Assembly (NCBI GenBank): GCA_023409535.1
Contig: JAEYGZ010000036.1
Location: 310,001-374,000, forward strand
Reading direction: 5' to 3'
Length of the DNA stretch: 64,000 nt
Source: Bacillota bacterium
GTDB taxonomy: Bacteria; Bacillota; Clostridia; Lachnospirales; Lachnospiraceae
The notes below the pieces were generated by a model that made no database searches, was not told the origin of the DNA, and saw nothing but the letters and a program-made list of their open reading frames with translations. Position numbers and translations under genes: made by a program. This document shows, piece by piece, positions 34,151-43,463 of the stretch; position 1 is the stretch's first letter, and each line of letters opens with the position of its first letter.

Positions 34151-35029
34151 ATGCCCAGGGGAAGCCTTGCCATAAGATCAGTATCATCTCCAAAGACAAA
34201 ACTCTGCTCCGTATTTGCTACAGCATGGTTCGCAATGGTTGGTACTATTATTATATTTCCTGTATTCTCGGGCCTCTTAGCATCGTTTCGGCCCGGTACG
34301 GAGCTGATCCGAAGAGGTCTTAGCATTAATCTTGATGTCTCAACCATGACACTGGGGAATTACATATATTTATTCAGTGGGAACGCAGATTCGGTGAAAT
34401 ATTTTACCTGGTATAAGAACAGTATGGTTCTGACGATATTATCCGTAACTCTGACCTTATTAGTTTGCTACTTTGTCGCATATGGCCTGAGCATGTACGA
34501 TTTCAAGCTGAATAAAATTCTGTTCTTTCTGGTAATTGCAACCATGATGGTTCCCTTTGAAATATTAATGCTGCCTATGTACCAGGAGATGATAACACTT
34601 GACCTGATTGATTCAAGAGCCGGAGTAATACTGCCGGGAGTATGTGCTGCATCCACGATCTTCTTTTTCAGGCAATACTTAATCGGTATGCCAAAGGAAT
34701 TGCTGGATGCCGGCAGAATTGACGGAGCAACGGAGTATGGAATCAGTATAAGAATAATGCTTCCGATCACGAAGCCTGCCTTTGCGGCCATGGCTATTTT
34801 ATGCGCCATGGGATCCTGGAACAGCATGCTGTGGCCCATGCTGGTATTCAGAAGCGCCAATAAATTTACTTTGCCCATAGGGCTGAATACCTTGCTTACT
34901 CCCTATGGAAACAATTATGATGTTCTTATTGCAGGATCAATGTTTGGTATCATACCTATATTCATCTTATTTTTATTGTTTCAAAAATACTTTATTGACG
35001 GCATGACGACCGGTGCGGTGAAAGGATAA
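34151..35029 (+). CDS. Sugar ABC permease, MalG/AraQ type
   Basis: 292 residues, six helices. EAA loop LLDAGRIDGATEYGISIRIM and C-terminus IDGMTTGAVKG, the latter shared with the first permease set of this window (VDGMVAGAVKG). AAAGGAGG is close to the ATG. Last gene of the importer operon, followed by a terminator. Confidence 0.93.
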   Translation: MPRGSLAIRSVSSPKTKLCSVFATAWFAMVGTIIIFPVFSGLLASFRPGTELIRRGLSINLDVSTMTLGNYIYLFSGNADSVKYFTWYKNSMVLTILSVTLTLLVCYFVAYGLSMYDFKLNKILFFLVIATMMVPFEILMLPMYQEMITLDLIDSRAGVILPGVCAASTIFFFRQYLIGMPKELLDAGRIDGATEYGISIRIMLPITKPAFAAMAILCAMGSWNSMLWPMLVFRSANKFTLPIGLNTLLTPYGNNYDVLIAGSMFGIIPIFILFLLFQKYFIDGMTTGAVKG

Positions 35030-35036
35030 GGCTGCG

Positions 35037-35075
35037 GGAGCTGTTGCAAGCAATTGCAACAGCTCCTATATCCTT
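35037..35075 (+). terminator. Terminator of the importer operon
   Basis: GGAGCTGTTGCAA (35037-35049), loop GCAA, TTGCAACAGCTCC (35054-35066), then TATATCCTTTT. The arm core GGAGCT-TTGCAA--CAATTGCAA recurs in the hairpin at 55408. Confidence 0.75.
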
Positions 35076-35122
35076 TTATAGAGCAAATTTATCTATTAGA
35101 ATAGTCCCTTTAGCTTCCGCAG

Positions 35123-35755
35123 TTAATTTTGGGTAAGTAATCCGAGATTCTTTGCAATCTCCAGATTTACTTTCAGTACATTAACTGTTTCTTCACCGAA
35201 TATTCCAAGAAATTTACCCTGTGTGTTATCCTGTACGATGGCCTTTAGCGTATCCTGTGTTAAGCCTGTAGCTTCAGCCAGGGCAGGTATTTGTATGGCA
35301 GCAGCTTCCGGGCTGATATGGGGATCAAGACCCGAGCCGGAGGCCGTCAGTAAATCCGTCGGAATATCCTCGTCCCTGATGGCTGGATTTGCCGCTAAAA
35401 ACTCGGCAAGGTCGGCCTCGACGCGTTTGGCCAGCTCAGGATTTGTGGGCGCATAGTTCTTTGAACCTGAGCTCACTCCGGTATAATTGCCGCTGTCTGA
35501 GTCCTCCCGGGAGTAGGTGTTATAATTAACTGCGGAAGGGCGGCCTTTCATAAACCGTGCATCGGTAAAATCCTGTCCGATCAGCTCAGAGCCAATGGTC
35601 TGACCGTCTGTTATTATCAGACTGCCGTTTGCCTGACTGGGAAAAATAAGCTGACTGATTCCCGTAAGCAGCAGGGGATAAGCAAATCCGCATATCAGCA
35701 GCAGCGCTATCGTAATCAGGAACGGCCTCTTTATTCCTTTCAAAAATGTATTCAT
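35123..35755 (-). CDS. kdpC: Potassium-transporting ATPase subunit C
   Basis: 210 residues, one N-terminal helix (IALLLICGFAYPLLLTGISQ) and an external or peripheral domain. The conserved Kdp-C elements GSELIGQDFTDARFMKGRPS, SGLDPHISPEAA and the C-terminal VNVLKVNLEIAKNLG are present. It stabilises the KdpA-KdpB complex and raises potassium affinity. Last gene of the kdpFABC run. GGAGG precedes ATG 35755. Confidence 0.97.
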   Translation of the reverse strand: MNTFLKGIKRPFLITIALLLICGFAYPLLLTGISQLIFPSQANGSLIITDGQTIGSELIGQDFTDARFMKGRPSAVNYNTYSREDSDSGNYTGVSSGSKNYAPTNPELAKRVEADLAEFLAANPAIRDEDIPTDLLTASGSGLDPHISPEAAAIQIPALAEATGLTQDTLKAIVQDNTQGKFLGIFGEETVNVLKVNLEIAKNLGLLTQN

Positions 35756-35812
35756 GATTAGAACCTCCTATTTTTAACCTAAAGTATCGCAGTGGATCAG
35801 GATGAAATTTCA

Positions 35813-37867
35813 TTATAGACCCAGAGCCGCCAGTACCGGTGTAATAACAATATCAATCAGCTTGATACCTGCAAAGGGTGCGATGATACCGCCCAGGCCG
35901 TAAATCAGCATGTTGCGGGACAGCATCTTCTCCGCCCGCATCGGTCTGTATTTGACGCCCTTCATTGCCAGGGGAATCAGGAGCGGGATAATGATCGCAT
36001 TAAAAATCAAGGCGGAGAGGATTGCGCTGTAAGGGGTTGATAATGCCATAATGTTCAGCATCCGCATTTGCGGAATGACCACCATGAACATTGCGGGGAT
36101 GATCGCAAAATATTTTGCAATATCGTTTGCAATACTGAAGGTCGTCAGAGAACCGCGCGTGATTAAAAGCTGCTTTCCGATTTCCACCACATCCAGAATC
36201 TTTGTGGGATCGGAATCTAAGTCCACCATGTTTGCCGCTTCCTTGGCAGCAGTGGTACCGCTGTTCATCGCAATGCCCACATTGGCTTGTGCCAGGGCGG
36301 GGGCATCGTTGGTGCCGTCTCCCGTCATAGCCACGATCTTTCCCTCGGCCTGCTCGGCTTTAATTGCTTCGATCTTATCCTCGGGTTTACATTCTGCTAT
36401 AAAGCTGTCCACACCGGCTTCCTGTGCGATGGTTGCCGCAGTCAGCGGGTTATCTCCGGTACACATGATGGTTTTAATTCCAATCGAACGTAACCTTGCA
36501 AAACGCTCTACTAGCCCTTCTTTAATGGTATCCTTCAAATAAATGACACCTAAAATACGGTTCCCTGTGCATACGACCAGAGGAGTTCCGCCTAATTTGG
36601 CAACTTCGTTGACTCTGCCCTCTAAATCCTTCGGGATGGAACCGCCCAGCTCCTGTGCATACGTTTGGATTGCATCGAAAGCGCCTTTGCGTATCCTGGT
36701 ACCATCCGGAAGATTGACTCCGCTCATGCGTGTCTGGGCGGTAAACTCCATAAATTCCATACCCGGGATCGCTTCCTGATGTTTTCCGCTCAGGCGCTCG
36801 ACCAGTGCAACGACCGATTTTCCCTCCGGAGTATCGTCTTTTAGCGAACAGATCACGGAATAATGCATCAGTTCCTGTTCCTTTGAATTACCTACGGGGA
36901 TAAATTTTGCAGCCATACGGTTTCCGTAGGTGATGGTGCCGGTTTTGTCAAGGATCATGGTATCCACATCACCGCAGACCTCCACAGCCTTACCGGACAT
37001 GGCAATCACGTTAAACCGCGTAACACGGTCCATACCTGCGATACCGATGGCCGACAGCAGACCGCCGATGGTTGTGGGAATCAGACAAACGGTCAGTGCA
37101 ATCAAAGTGGAAATCTGCAGGCGGACACCGCTGTATACCGCGATAGGATAAAGGCTGACAATGACAATCAGGAAGATGATGGTCAGACTGACTAACAGTG
37201 TGTTCAATGCGATCTCGTTGGGTGTCTTTTTGCGGGTAGCCCCTTCCACCAGTGAAATCATTTTATCCAGGAAGGATTCTCCCGGATTGGATGTAATGCG
37301 GATTTTCAGCCAGTCGCTGGCCACCGTTGTTCCCCCGGTCACCGACGCAAAATCACCGCCGCTTTCTTTTAATACCGGTGCAGATTCACCGGTAATTGCG
37401 GATTCATCCACCGAGGCAACTCCTTCGATCACTTCGCCGTCGTTGGGAATCAGTTCGCCGGCCTTAACAAGTACCACATCATCTTTTTTTAATTCGCTTG
37501 CACTTATGACGGTTTCCTTGTCATCACTGCCCAGGACCCGGGCCTGCATATCCTTTTGTGTTTTTTTCAGGCTTTTTGCCTGTGCTTTGCCTCGGCCCTC
37601 GGCCACCGCTTCTGCGAAGTTGGCAAACAGAACGGTAATCAAAAGAATGACCGATACAATTACATTGTATAACCGAAGGTTGTTTCCTTCCTCCCCAAAC
37701 AGATTCGGTAAGAAGCAGAGCAGCAGTGTTACTGCAAATCCTATTTCTACCACGAACATGACGGGGTTTTTCATCATATAGAGGGGATTCAATTTCACAA
37801 ATGCTCCGAGAATGGAGGATTGAAAGATGTCCCCTGTGATAAATTTTGTTTTCTTTTCTTTACTCAT
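35813..37867 (-). CDS. kdpB: Potassium-transporting P-type ATPase subunit B
   Basis: 684 residues. The P-type ATPase catalytic subunit has the phosphorylation motif ILDKTGTITYGN, the actuator motif VDESAITGES and the hinge MTGDGTNDAPALAQANVGIAM. Seven or so membrane helices are present. Length is normal for KdpB. The stop lies 57 bases from kdpC. Start with AAGGAGG. It couples ATP hydrolysis to potassium uptake through KdpA. Confidence 0.98.
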   Translation of the reverse strand: MSKEKKTKFITGDIFQSSILGAFVKLNPLYMMKNPVMFVVEIGFAVTLLLCFLPNLFGEEGNNLRLYNVIVSVILLITVLFANFAEAVAEGRGKAQAKSLKKTQKDMQARVLGSDDKETVISASELKKDDVVLVKAGELIPNDGEVIEGVASVDESAITGESAPVLKESGGDFASVTGGTTVASDWLKIRITSNPGESFLDKMISLVEGATRKKTPNEIALNTLLVSLTIIFLIVIVSLYPIAVYSGVRLQISTLIALTVCLIPTTIGGLLSAIGIAGMDRVTRFNVIAMSGKAVEVCGDVDTMILDKTGTITYGNRMAAKFIPVGNSKEQELMHYSVICSLKDDTPEGKSVVALVERLSGKHQEAIPGMEFMEFTAQTRMSGVNLPDGTRIRKGAFDAIQTYAQELGGSIPKDLEGRVNEVAKLGGTPLVVCTGNRILGVIYLKDTIKEGLVERFARLRSIGIKTIMCTGDNPLTAATIAQEAGVDSFIAECKPEDKIEAIKAEQAEGKIVAMTGDGTNDAPALAQANVGIAMNSGTTAAKEAANMVDLDSDPTKILDVVEIGKQLLITRGSLTTFSIANDIAKYFAIIPAMFMVVIPQMRMLNIMALSTPYSAILSALIFNAIIIPLLIPLAMKGVKYRPMRAEKMLSRNMLIYGLGGIIAPFAGIKLIDIVITPVLAALGL

Positions 37868-37880
37868 GAAAATACCCTCC

Positions 37881-39599
37881 TTAACTCCATAAGGTCATAT
37901 GCTCCGCAATCGGGCCAAGGACCAATACCGGGAAGAACGTCAGCGCGGCAATGATGATTACCACCACGAACAGGGCTATGGCAAATGTCCTTGTATCGGT
38001 CCTTAATGTGCCGATAGATTCGCTGACCGGCTGCTTTAGCATCAACGAACCGGCAATGGCCAGCGAGATGATAATAGACAGGTAGCGTCCGAAGAACATG
38101 GCCAGTCCCGTAGTGATATTCCAGAAATACGTATTATCCGCCAAGCCCTCAAAGCCGGAGCCATTGTTGGCAGCTGATGATGCATATTCGTACACTACCT
38201 GCGTCAGTCCGTGATAACCGGGATTGGTGATTCCTGCTAGACCGGCAGGCACGGCCACTGCCAGTGCTGAAAATGCCAGGATCAGCAGCGGGTGGATGAT
38301 AATGCCCAGTGCCGCGAGCTTCATTTCCCTGCCTTCAATTTTCTTGGCCAGATATTCCGGTGTACGGCCTACCATCAGTCCGCAGATAAACACAGTCAGG
38401 ATTACATACAGAAGCATGTTCAGCAGTCCGACGCCCTTGCCGCCGAATACAAGGTTGAGCATCATGTTCATCAGCGGGACCATGCCGCCGAGCGGCATCA
38501 GGGTATCATGCATATTATCGACGGTACCGGTGGTAAAGGCGGTAGTCGTTGTGGTAAAAAGTGCTGATTGGGCAATGCCGAAGCGTACCTCTTTTCCTTC
38601 CATGCTGCCCATGCTCTGGTTTAATCCGACCTGCTCCAGAGCGGGGTTTCCGGCTTTCTCTGCCCAAAAGCAGACAGCAATACCTACAATAAAAATAATG
38701 AACATAACGGCAAAAATGGGTTTGGCTTCACTGCCGAACAGAACCATTTTCTCCGCGCCTTTTTCAGCCTTCTTTTTTCGGCTGCGGACCATAAGACCGA
38801 ACATCACAACGCAGGCTCCCGGCAGAAGCATCATGGAAAGCATTTCGATCATATTGGTAAGGATATTGGGGTTCTCAAAGGGTGTGGTTGAATTAGCTCC
38901 AAGGAAGCCGCCGCCGTTGGTTCCTATGTGCTTAATGGATTCCAGGGCGGCAATCGGTCCCATGGCGATATCCTGGTATTTTCCCTCAATGGTCTGAACG
39001 GTTGCATTGGCAGACAGGTTCTGCACGACGCCCTGTGACACAAGCACCAGCCCGATCAGCAGGGAAAGCGGCAAAAGAACACGGGTTGTAATGCGGATGA
39101 GATCCGCATAGAAGTTACCCATTGTTTTTGTTCTTCCGGCAAAGCCGCGAACCGCAGCTATGGCAACAGCAAATCCGGTAGCCGCAGAGGTGAACATCAT
39201 AAAGATAATCACCAGCATCTGGCTCAAATACGAAAGACCGGATTCTCCGGAGTAATGCTGGAGATTTGTATTCGTTATAAAACTGATGATTGTGTTAAAT
39301 GACAGGCTTGGCTCCATCCCTCCGATGCCGTTAGGATTGAAAATCGGAAGGGATTGAATCCTAAGGATCAGGTATCCGACGAATACCATGATCGCGTTGG
39401 TAGCAAGCATGGCCGCCGCATACTGCTTCCAGTTCATTTCTTTTCTTTCAATACCACATACACGGTAAATCACGTTATCTACCCGGTCGAAAACCGGATC
39501 GGCAAAGGTACGCTCACCAACCGCAATATGATATAGGTATTTTCCTGTAGGGAATATAATGGCAATAAAGACTGCCAAAATGATAAGAATTTGCAGCAT
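37881..39599 (-). CDS. kdpA: Potassium-transporting ATPase subunit A
   Basis: 572 residues, channel-like subunit with about ten helices and four filter-type repeats (for example THIGTNGGGFLGANSTTPFENP and the ASSAANNGSGFEG and TTTTAFTTGTVDN segments). It binds and passes K+. Gap of 13 bases to kdpB and 21 bases from kdpF upstream. GGCGGAG precedes ATG 39599. Confidence 0.98.
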   Translation of the reverse strand: MLQILIILAVFIAIIFPTGKYLYHIAVGERTFADPVFDRVDNVIYRVCGIERKEMNWKQYAAAMLATNAIMVFVGYLILRIQSLPIFNPNGIGGMEPSLSFNTIISFITNTNLQHYSGESGLSYLSQMLVIIFMMFTSAATGFAVAIAAVRGFAGRTKTMGNFYADLIRITTRVLLPLSLLIGLVLVSQGVVQNLSANATVQTIEGKYQDIAMGPIAALESIKHIGTNGGGFLGANSTTPFENPNILTNMIEMLSMMLLPGACVVMFGLMVRSRKKKAEKGAEKMVLFGSEAKPIFAVMFIIFIVGIAVCFWAEKAGNPALEQVGLNQSMGSMEGKEVRFGIAQSALFTTTTTAFTTGTVDNMHDTLMPLGGMVPLMNMMLNLVFGGKGVGLLNMLLYVILTVFICGLMVGRTPEYLAKKIEGREMKLAALGIIIHPLLILAFSALAVAVPAGLAGITNPGYHGLTQVVYEYASSAANNGSGFEGLADNTYFWNITTGLAMFFGRYLSIIISLAIAGSLMLKQPVSESIGTLRTDTRTFAIALFVVVIIIAALTFFPVLVLGPIAEHMTLWS

Positions 39600-39620
39600 A
39601 TATTTTTCTCCGCCTTTCTG

Positions 39621-39698
39621 TTAAAATTTTTCGGGATTGACCAATGCATACACCAGATATGCTCCCAAAGCTGCAATTATTATTCCGAGCAATATCAT
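39621..39698 (-). CDS. kdpF: KdpF, small membrane subunit of the Kdp ATPase
   Basis: 25 residues, MILLGIIIAALGAYLVYAL, then VNPEKF: one membrane helix with the YLVYALxNPExF signature of KdpF. AAAGGAGG is 9 bases before ATG 39698. Sits immediately before kdpA, the canonical place. KdpF stabilises the complex. Confidence 0.92.
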   Translation of the reverse strand: MILLGIIIAALGAYLVYALVNPEKF

Positions 39699-39715
39699 AA
39701 AAGCCACCTCCTTTA

Positions 39716-39805
39716 TCATTTTTCAACCTGGCGCCCGCACCAATCGGCAAACAGCTTGATTAACAGAAAGCATACTGCCAGGGTACCAATCATTATAAAA
39801 TCCAT
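39716..39805 (-). CDS. 29-residue membrane peptide at the head of the kdp operon
   Basis: ATG 39805 with AAGGAGG 6 bases upstream, TGA at 39716-39718. It has one hydrophobic helix (MDFIMIGTLAVCFLLIKLFA) and a charged tail (DWCGRQVEK). It precedes kdpF by 17 bases and is in the same transcript. Unnamed one-helix peptides of this size are found at the head of other Firmicute and Bacteroidetes kdp operons; the role is unknown, perhaps a further accessory of the pump. Confidence 0.72.
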   Translation of the reverse strand: MDFIMIGTLAVCFLLIKLFADWCGRQVEK

Positions 39806-39882
39806 ACAAATTCCTCCTTATCGTTTAGTTCTGATCCAGTGTATCAGTTTTGTCATAAATTTGGGGTTAGAGTTTCTATTGG

Positions 39883-39904
39883 CGAATTAAGACTATATTA
39901 AGAT
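39883..39904 (-). promoter_or_regulatory. Probable KdpE box upstream of the kdpFABC operon
   Basis: On the minus strand this reads ATCTTAATATAG followed by TCTTAATTCG: two TCTTAAT half-sites at an 11-base step, the pattern bound by OmpR-family regulators. The same 22-base box, with three changes, lies before kdpD (43547-43568). It is 78 bases upstream of the first kdp ORF. Confidence 0.75.
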
Positions 39905-39941
39905 TATTCTTTAAGAAATGTGCCTGAGGCTGGAAGGTATA

Positions 39942-39985
39942 AAAAACTAACTCAAGCCTTAGTTATAAGGCTTGAGTTAGTTTTT
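39942..39985 (-). terminator. Strong terminator after kdpE
   Basis: Perfect 19-bp stem: AAAAACTAACTCAAGCCTT with AAGGCTTGAGTTAGTTTTT, loop AGTTAT. It has a T tract on both strands but sits between kdpE (minus) and the kdpFABC promoter, so it separates the regulator and structural transcripts. Confidence 0.9.
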
Positions 39986-40045
39986 GTAATTAAAGCTTAT
40001 TTCATCCGGTTTGTATGAGTTAATTTCGAGAAGTATTTTCAGCTT

Positions 40046-40774
40046 TTACGAATTCATATCAGTTAATCTGGTCTCATCCCCAACCCGCAGCATCCGATAG
40101 CCGATACCGATATGCGTCTGTATATACTTAGCCTGGGGGGAGGATAGCTCTAATTTTTTTCTTAAGGTTGCCATAAATACGCGCAGAGCGGGTATGTCAC
40201 TGGAATAATTGCCCCAGATTTCATGAAGGATATAATTATGTGTCAATACCTTCCCGACGTTTCTGGCAAGCAGACAAAGCAGCTTGTATTCGATGGGAGT
40301 CAGATGTATTTCATCTTTACCCATCCATGTGCAGCCTGCGGCATAATCAATTCTGAGGCTGCCGTTCGTGAAGACGGAGGCGTCCTTTTGCAGCTTATCG
40401 CTGTCATAACGAATCCGGCGAAGGCTGACACGGAGTCTTGCCAGCAGCTCCTCCACGCTGAAGGGCTTTGTCAGATAGTCATCTGCTCCGGCGTCCAGAG
40501 CATCAATTTTATCACGGTCTTCACTGCGTGCGCTGACGACAATGATAGGGATATTGGACCATTCACGTATCTTTCTGATAATATCTACACCATCAATATC
40601 GGGAAGCCCCAAATCCAGAATGATAATATCCGGTTTTTTGGAGACAGCCTCGAAGATCGAAGCTTCTCCTGTTTCAGCTGCATGATACAGATAACTCTGC
40701 GTTTCCAGGGTTGTGGTAATCAGCTTGCGGATTGCCTTGTCATCCTCCACCACAAGAATTAAGGGTTTATTCAT
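40046..40774 (-). CDS. kdpE: KDP operon response regulator
   Basis: 242 residues. Receiver domain with VVEDDKAIRK, phospho-acceptor in DIIILDLGLPDIDGV and lysine in DYLTKPFSVEEL. The winged helix ends IGIGYRMLRVG. AGGAGG is 3 bases from ATG 40780 and 9 from ATG 40774; the second, MNKPLILVVEDD, is preferred. It overlaps the end of kdpD. Targets are the two boxes at 39883 and 43547 (inference). Confidence 0.96.
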   Translation of the reverse strand: MNKPLILVVEDDKAIRKLITTTLETQSYLYHAAETGEASIFEAVSKKPDIIILDLGLPDIDGVDIIRKIREWSNIPIIVVSARSEDRDKIDALDAGADDYLTKPFSVEELLARLRVSLRRIRYDSDKLQKDASVFTNGSLRIDYAAGCTWMGKDEIHLTPIEYKLLCLLARNVGKVLTHNYILHEIWGNYSSDIPALRVFMATLRKKLELSSPQAKYIQTHIGIGYRMLRVGDETRLTDMNS

Positions 40775-43463
40775 GAACATTCACCTCCTCAGCCTGCAGG
40801 GTAAAGCAGAATACAGTACCCTGCGGGACGTTATCTCTAACAAAGATGTTGCCTCCATGTGCATCAATAATGGATTTACATAGGTAAAGGCCCAGACCAA
40901 GACCGCGGCGGCCGTCACCGCGAATATTATTCGCGGTATAAAACATATCAAACAGCTTTGCCTTTACTTCATCTGATATGCCGGGTCCGTCATCAGCGAC
41001 TTCAACAAGAACAACCTTATGATTTCCTTTTGCTGTTATTGTGATATGGGATCCTGCCGGTGTATATTTTATGGCGTTATCAATAATATTGATCAAAACC
41101 TGTACAATTAACCGGGAATCCATTTTTGCCATCAGCAGTTCATTATCCGTAACAGTCGATATCGTATGTTCCGTACTGTTACGATTAATATGAAGCAAAG
41201 CCTCGGCAATGACCTCCTCCAACAGCTCAGGCTGCACGTTCATATTGATAGATCCGTTGTCGATTCTGGTAATAGAGAGCAGATTTTCCACAAGATTAAT
41301 CAACCATATGGAGTCATCGTAGATATCGGTGTAAAGTCCTTTTTTCTGAGCTTCGCTTAACACCTCGGAATTTCCCATAAGGACACCTGCATTACCGGAG
41401 ATACTGGTGAGAGGAGTACGCAAATCGTGGGAGATTGCACGTAACAGATTGGCACGCAGCTGCTCCTGCTGTATCTGCAGAGATATTTGTTTCTGGGTAT
41501 CATTCAGGTGTTCTTTTTCAAGTGCCAGTGCACATTCTCCCAGCATGGCAATCATCAGACTCTTCTCGAAGGTTTCCAAGGGGGCTTCCTTATCTATAAC
41601 GATACCCGCAACGGCAAAAACTGTGTCACCGCCGCGAACCGCCAGATATAAGCATTTGGCAGCCGAGAGGGTATTTGTGGTCGCGCCCGCCCGCTTGTTA
41701 TTTTTAAATACCCATTCGGCAACAGCACGTTCATCTGCCCCAAGGTAAAGCTGCGGATCAATCCCTGAAGCTTCCTTTGGAAAGACCAGTGGTTCAGATA
41801 ATGAGTTCTGCTGTACAGGATAAAAAATTACCGTCCTATCCAGCAGTTTGATCATTTGCCCTGCCGTATCACTTAGAATGGCTAATAAATCAATTGACTG
41901 CTGCAATTTACGGCTTGTCTCCAACAGCACTTCGGTATGATATGCCTTTTGCGCCGACTGGCGGGCCTGCTCTTTGATACGCTTCGTTAAAGTACCTGTA
42001 ATCAGGGCCGCCGCCAGCATCACCAAAAAAGTCATGGGATATCCCGGATCAGTTGCCCGAAAAGTTAAAACAGGCTCTGTAAAAAAATAATTAAATATCA
42101 GTACACTTAATATGGAGGACACGGCGCTGTATATTCTGCCCTTTGTAATGATAGCATTGATCTGAACACCAAGGATATAAACAATGATGATATTGGCTAT
42201 GCTGACATTCCAGTGTGTTAGCAAAAGTCCGATTAAAGTACAGATAAATAACAATGCAATTGATTTTATCGTATCAACTAAGGACAGGCTTGACGGCTTC
42301 AATAGTTTGAAGCCGTTTCGATGGGAGGATGACTGCGTATCGGGAATAATATAGATGTCAATCATAGGAGCCAATTCGGTAAGCCTGTCAACAGCATTGG
42401 ATTTCATGAACCATCGGTTTATACGGGCTGAGCGCCCCATGACGATCTTTGAGACACGGCTTGCCTTTGCATATTCTGCAATCTGTCCGGGGATATCATC
42501 ACCGTATACGGTAGCAATCTGTGCGCCGAGCTGTTCTGCAAGCCTTAAATTCTCTCTTAAGACGGTCCTGCTCTTGTCCTCCAGTTCCTGCATATCCGAG
42601 GTTTCAACAAATAACGCCGTAAAGGTACCACGAAAGGCATCTGCAATTCTTGCGGCTGTCCGGATAACTTTGGTATTGGACGGAGCAGGAGAAAGACAGA
42701 CTAAGATGTGCTCATTGGTATAGGAGGTATTGTTTTTTAAGGGTTCGTTTTGCACGGCAATTCGGTTCACCTGATCCGCAGTACGCCGTAAAGCAATTTC
42801 ACGAAGTGCAATCAGCTTTTCTTTTGTAAAAAAATTTGTCAGTGCCCGTTGGGCCTGATCCTCCCGATAAATTTTCCCCTTGTTTAAGCGATCTATCAAA
42901 TCCTCCGGCTCAATATCCACCAGCTCCACCTGATCGGCACTGTCAAATACACTGTCAGGAATGCGCTCGCGCACGGAGATGCCGGTAATTGAGGCTACCA
43001 CATCATTCAGGCTTTCGATATGTTGAACATTTATTGTAGTGAAAACATCAATTCCTGCCCGGAGAAGTTCTTCCACGTCCTGGTACCTCTTCTTGTGCCG
43101 GCAGCCCTCCGCATTGGTATGCGCTAATTCATCTACTAATATAAGCTCCGGCCGTCTGCGTATGGCATGGTCCAGATCAAATTCCATTAATTTGATGCCT
43201 TTATAGGATAGTTCCATAGGAGGAATGTTTTCCAGGCCTTCGATAAGAGCAATTGTTTCCGGTCTTACATGTGGTTCGATGTAACCGGCAACAACATCAA
43301 CCCCATCCTGCTTTAACTCATGGGCATCACTGAGCATAGCATAGGTTTTGCCCACACCTGCAGCATAGCCGAAGTAAATTCTCAGCCTGCCCCGTTTTTT
43401 ATCAGCGGGAATGGTTGAAAGCTGCTTCAGCAAAGAGGTTGAATCTGTTTGCTTACTGACCAT
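40767..43463 (-). CDS. kdpD: Osmosensitive K+ channel histidine kinase
   Basis: 898 residues, full length. Residues about 25-230 form the KdpD domain with Walker A GYAAGVGKTYAML and ELAHTNAEGCRHKKRYQDV. A universal-stress-type domain follows (IRTAARIADAFRGTFTALF, GRSARI). Then come four helices (DUF4118), a GAF-like region, HisKA with RAISHDLRTPLTSISGN and HATPase with DNAIKY, DDGPGI and GLGLYLCKS. It senses K+ limitation or salt and phosphorylates KdpE. It is the first gene of the kdpDE pair. Confidence 0.98.
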   Translation of the reverse strand: MVSKQTDSTSLLKQLSTIPADKKRGRLRIYFGYAAGVGKTYAMLSDAHELKQDGVDVVAGYIEPHVRPETIALIEGLENIPPMELSYKGIKLMEFDLDHAIRRRPELILVDELAHTNAEGCRHKKRYQDVEELLRAGIDVFTTINVQHIESLNDVVASITGISVRERIPDSVFDSADQVELVDIEPEDLIDRLNKGKIYREDQAQRALTNFFTKEKLIALREIALRRTADQVNRIAVQNEPLKNNTSYTNEHILVCLSPAPSNTKVIRTAARIADAFRGTFTALFVETSDMQELEDKSRTVLRENLRLAEQLGAQIATVYGDDIPGQIAEYAKASRVSKIVMGRSARINRWFMKSNAVDRLTELAPMIDIYIIPDTQSSSHRNGFKLLKPSSLSLVDTIKSIALLFICTLIGLLLTHWNVSIANIIIVYILGVQINAIITKGRIYSAVSSILSVLIFNYFFTEPVLTFRATDPGYPMTFLVMLAAALITGTLTKRIKEQARQSAQKAYHTEVLLETSRKLQQSIDLLAILSDTAGQMIKLLDRTVIFYPVQQNSLSEPLVFPKEASGIDPQLYLGADERAVAEWVFKNNKRAGATTNTLSAAKCLYLAVRGGDTVFAVAGIVIDKEAPLETFEKSLMIAMLGECALALEKEHLNDTQKQISLQIQQEQLRANLLRAISHDLRTPLTSISGNAGVLMGNSEVLSEAQKKGLYTDIYDDSIWLINLVENLLSITRIDNGSINMNVQPELLEEVIAEALLHINRNSTEHTISTVTDNELLMAKMDSRLIVQVLINIIDNAIKYTPAGSHITITAKGNHKVVLVEVADDGPGISDEVKAKLFDMFYTANNIRGDGRRGLGLGLYLCKSIIDAHGGNIFVRDNVPQGTVFCFTLQAEEVNVHE

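Noticed and set aside
36051..36542. Long ORFs on the plus strand across the kdp genes
   Set aside because: These are antisense shadows of kdpB and kdpA, which have full family motifs.
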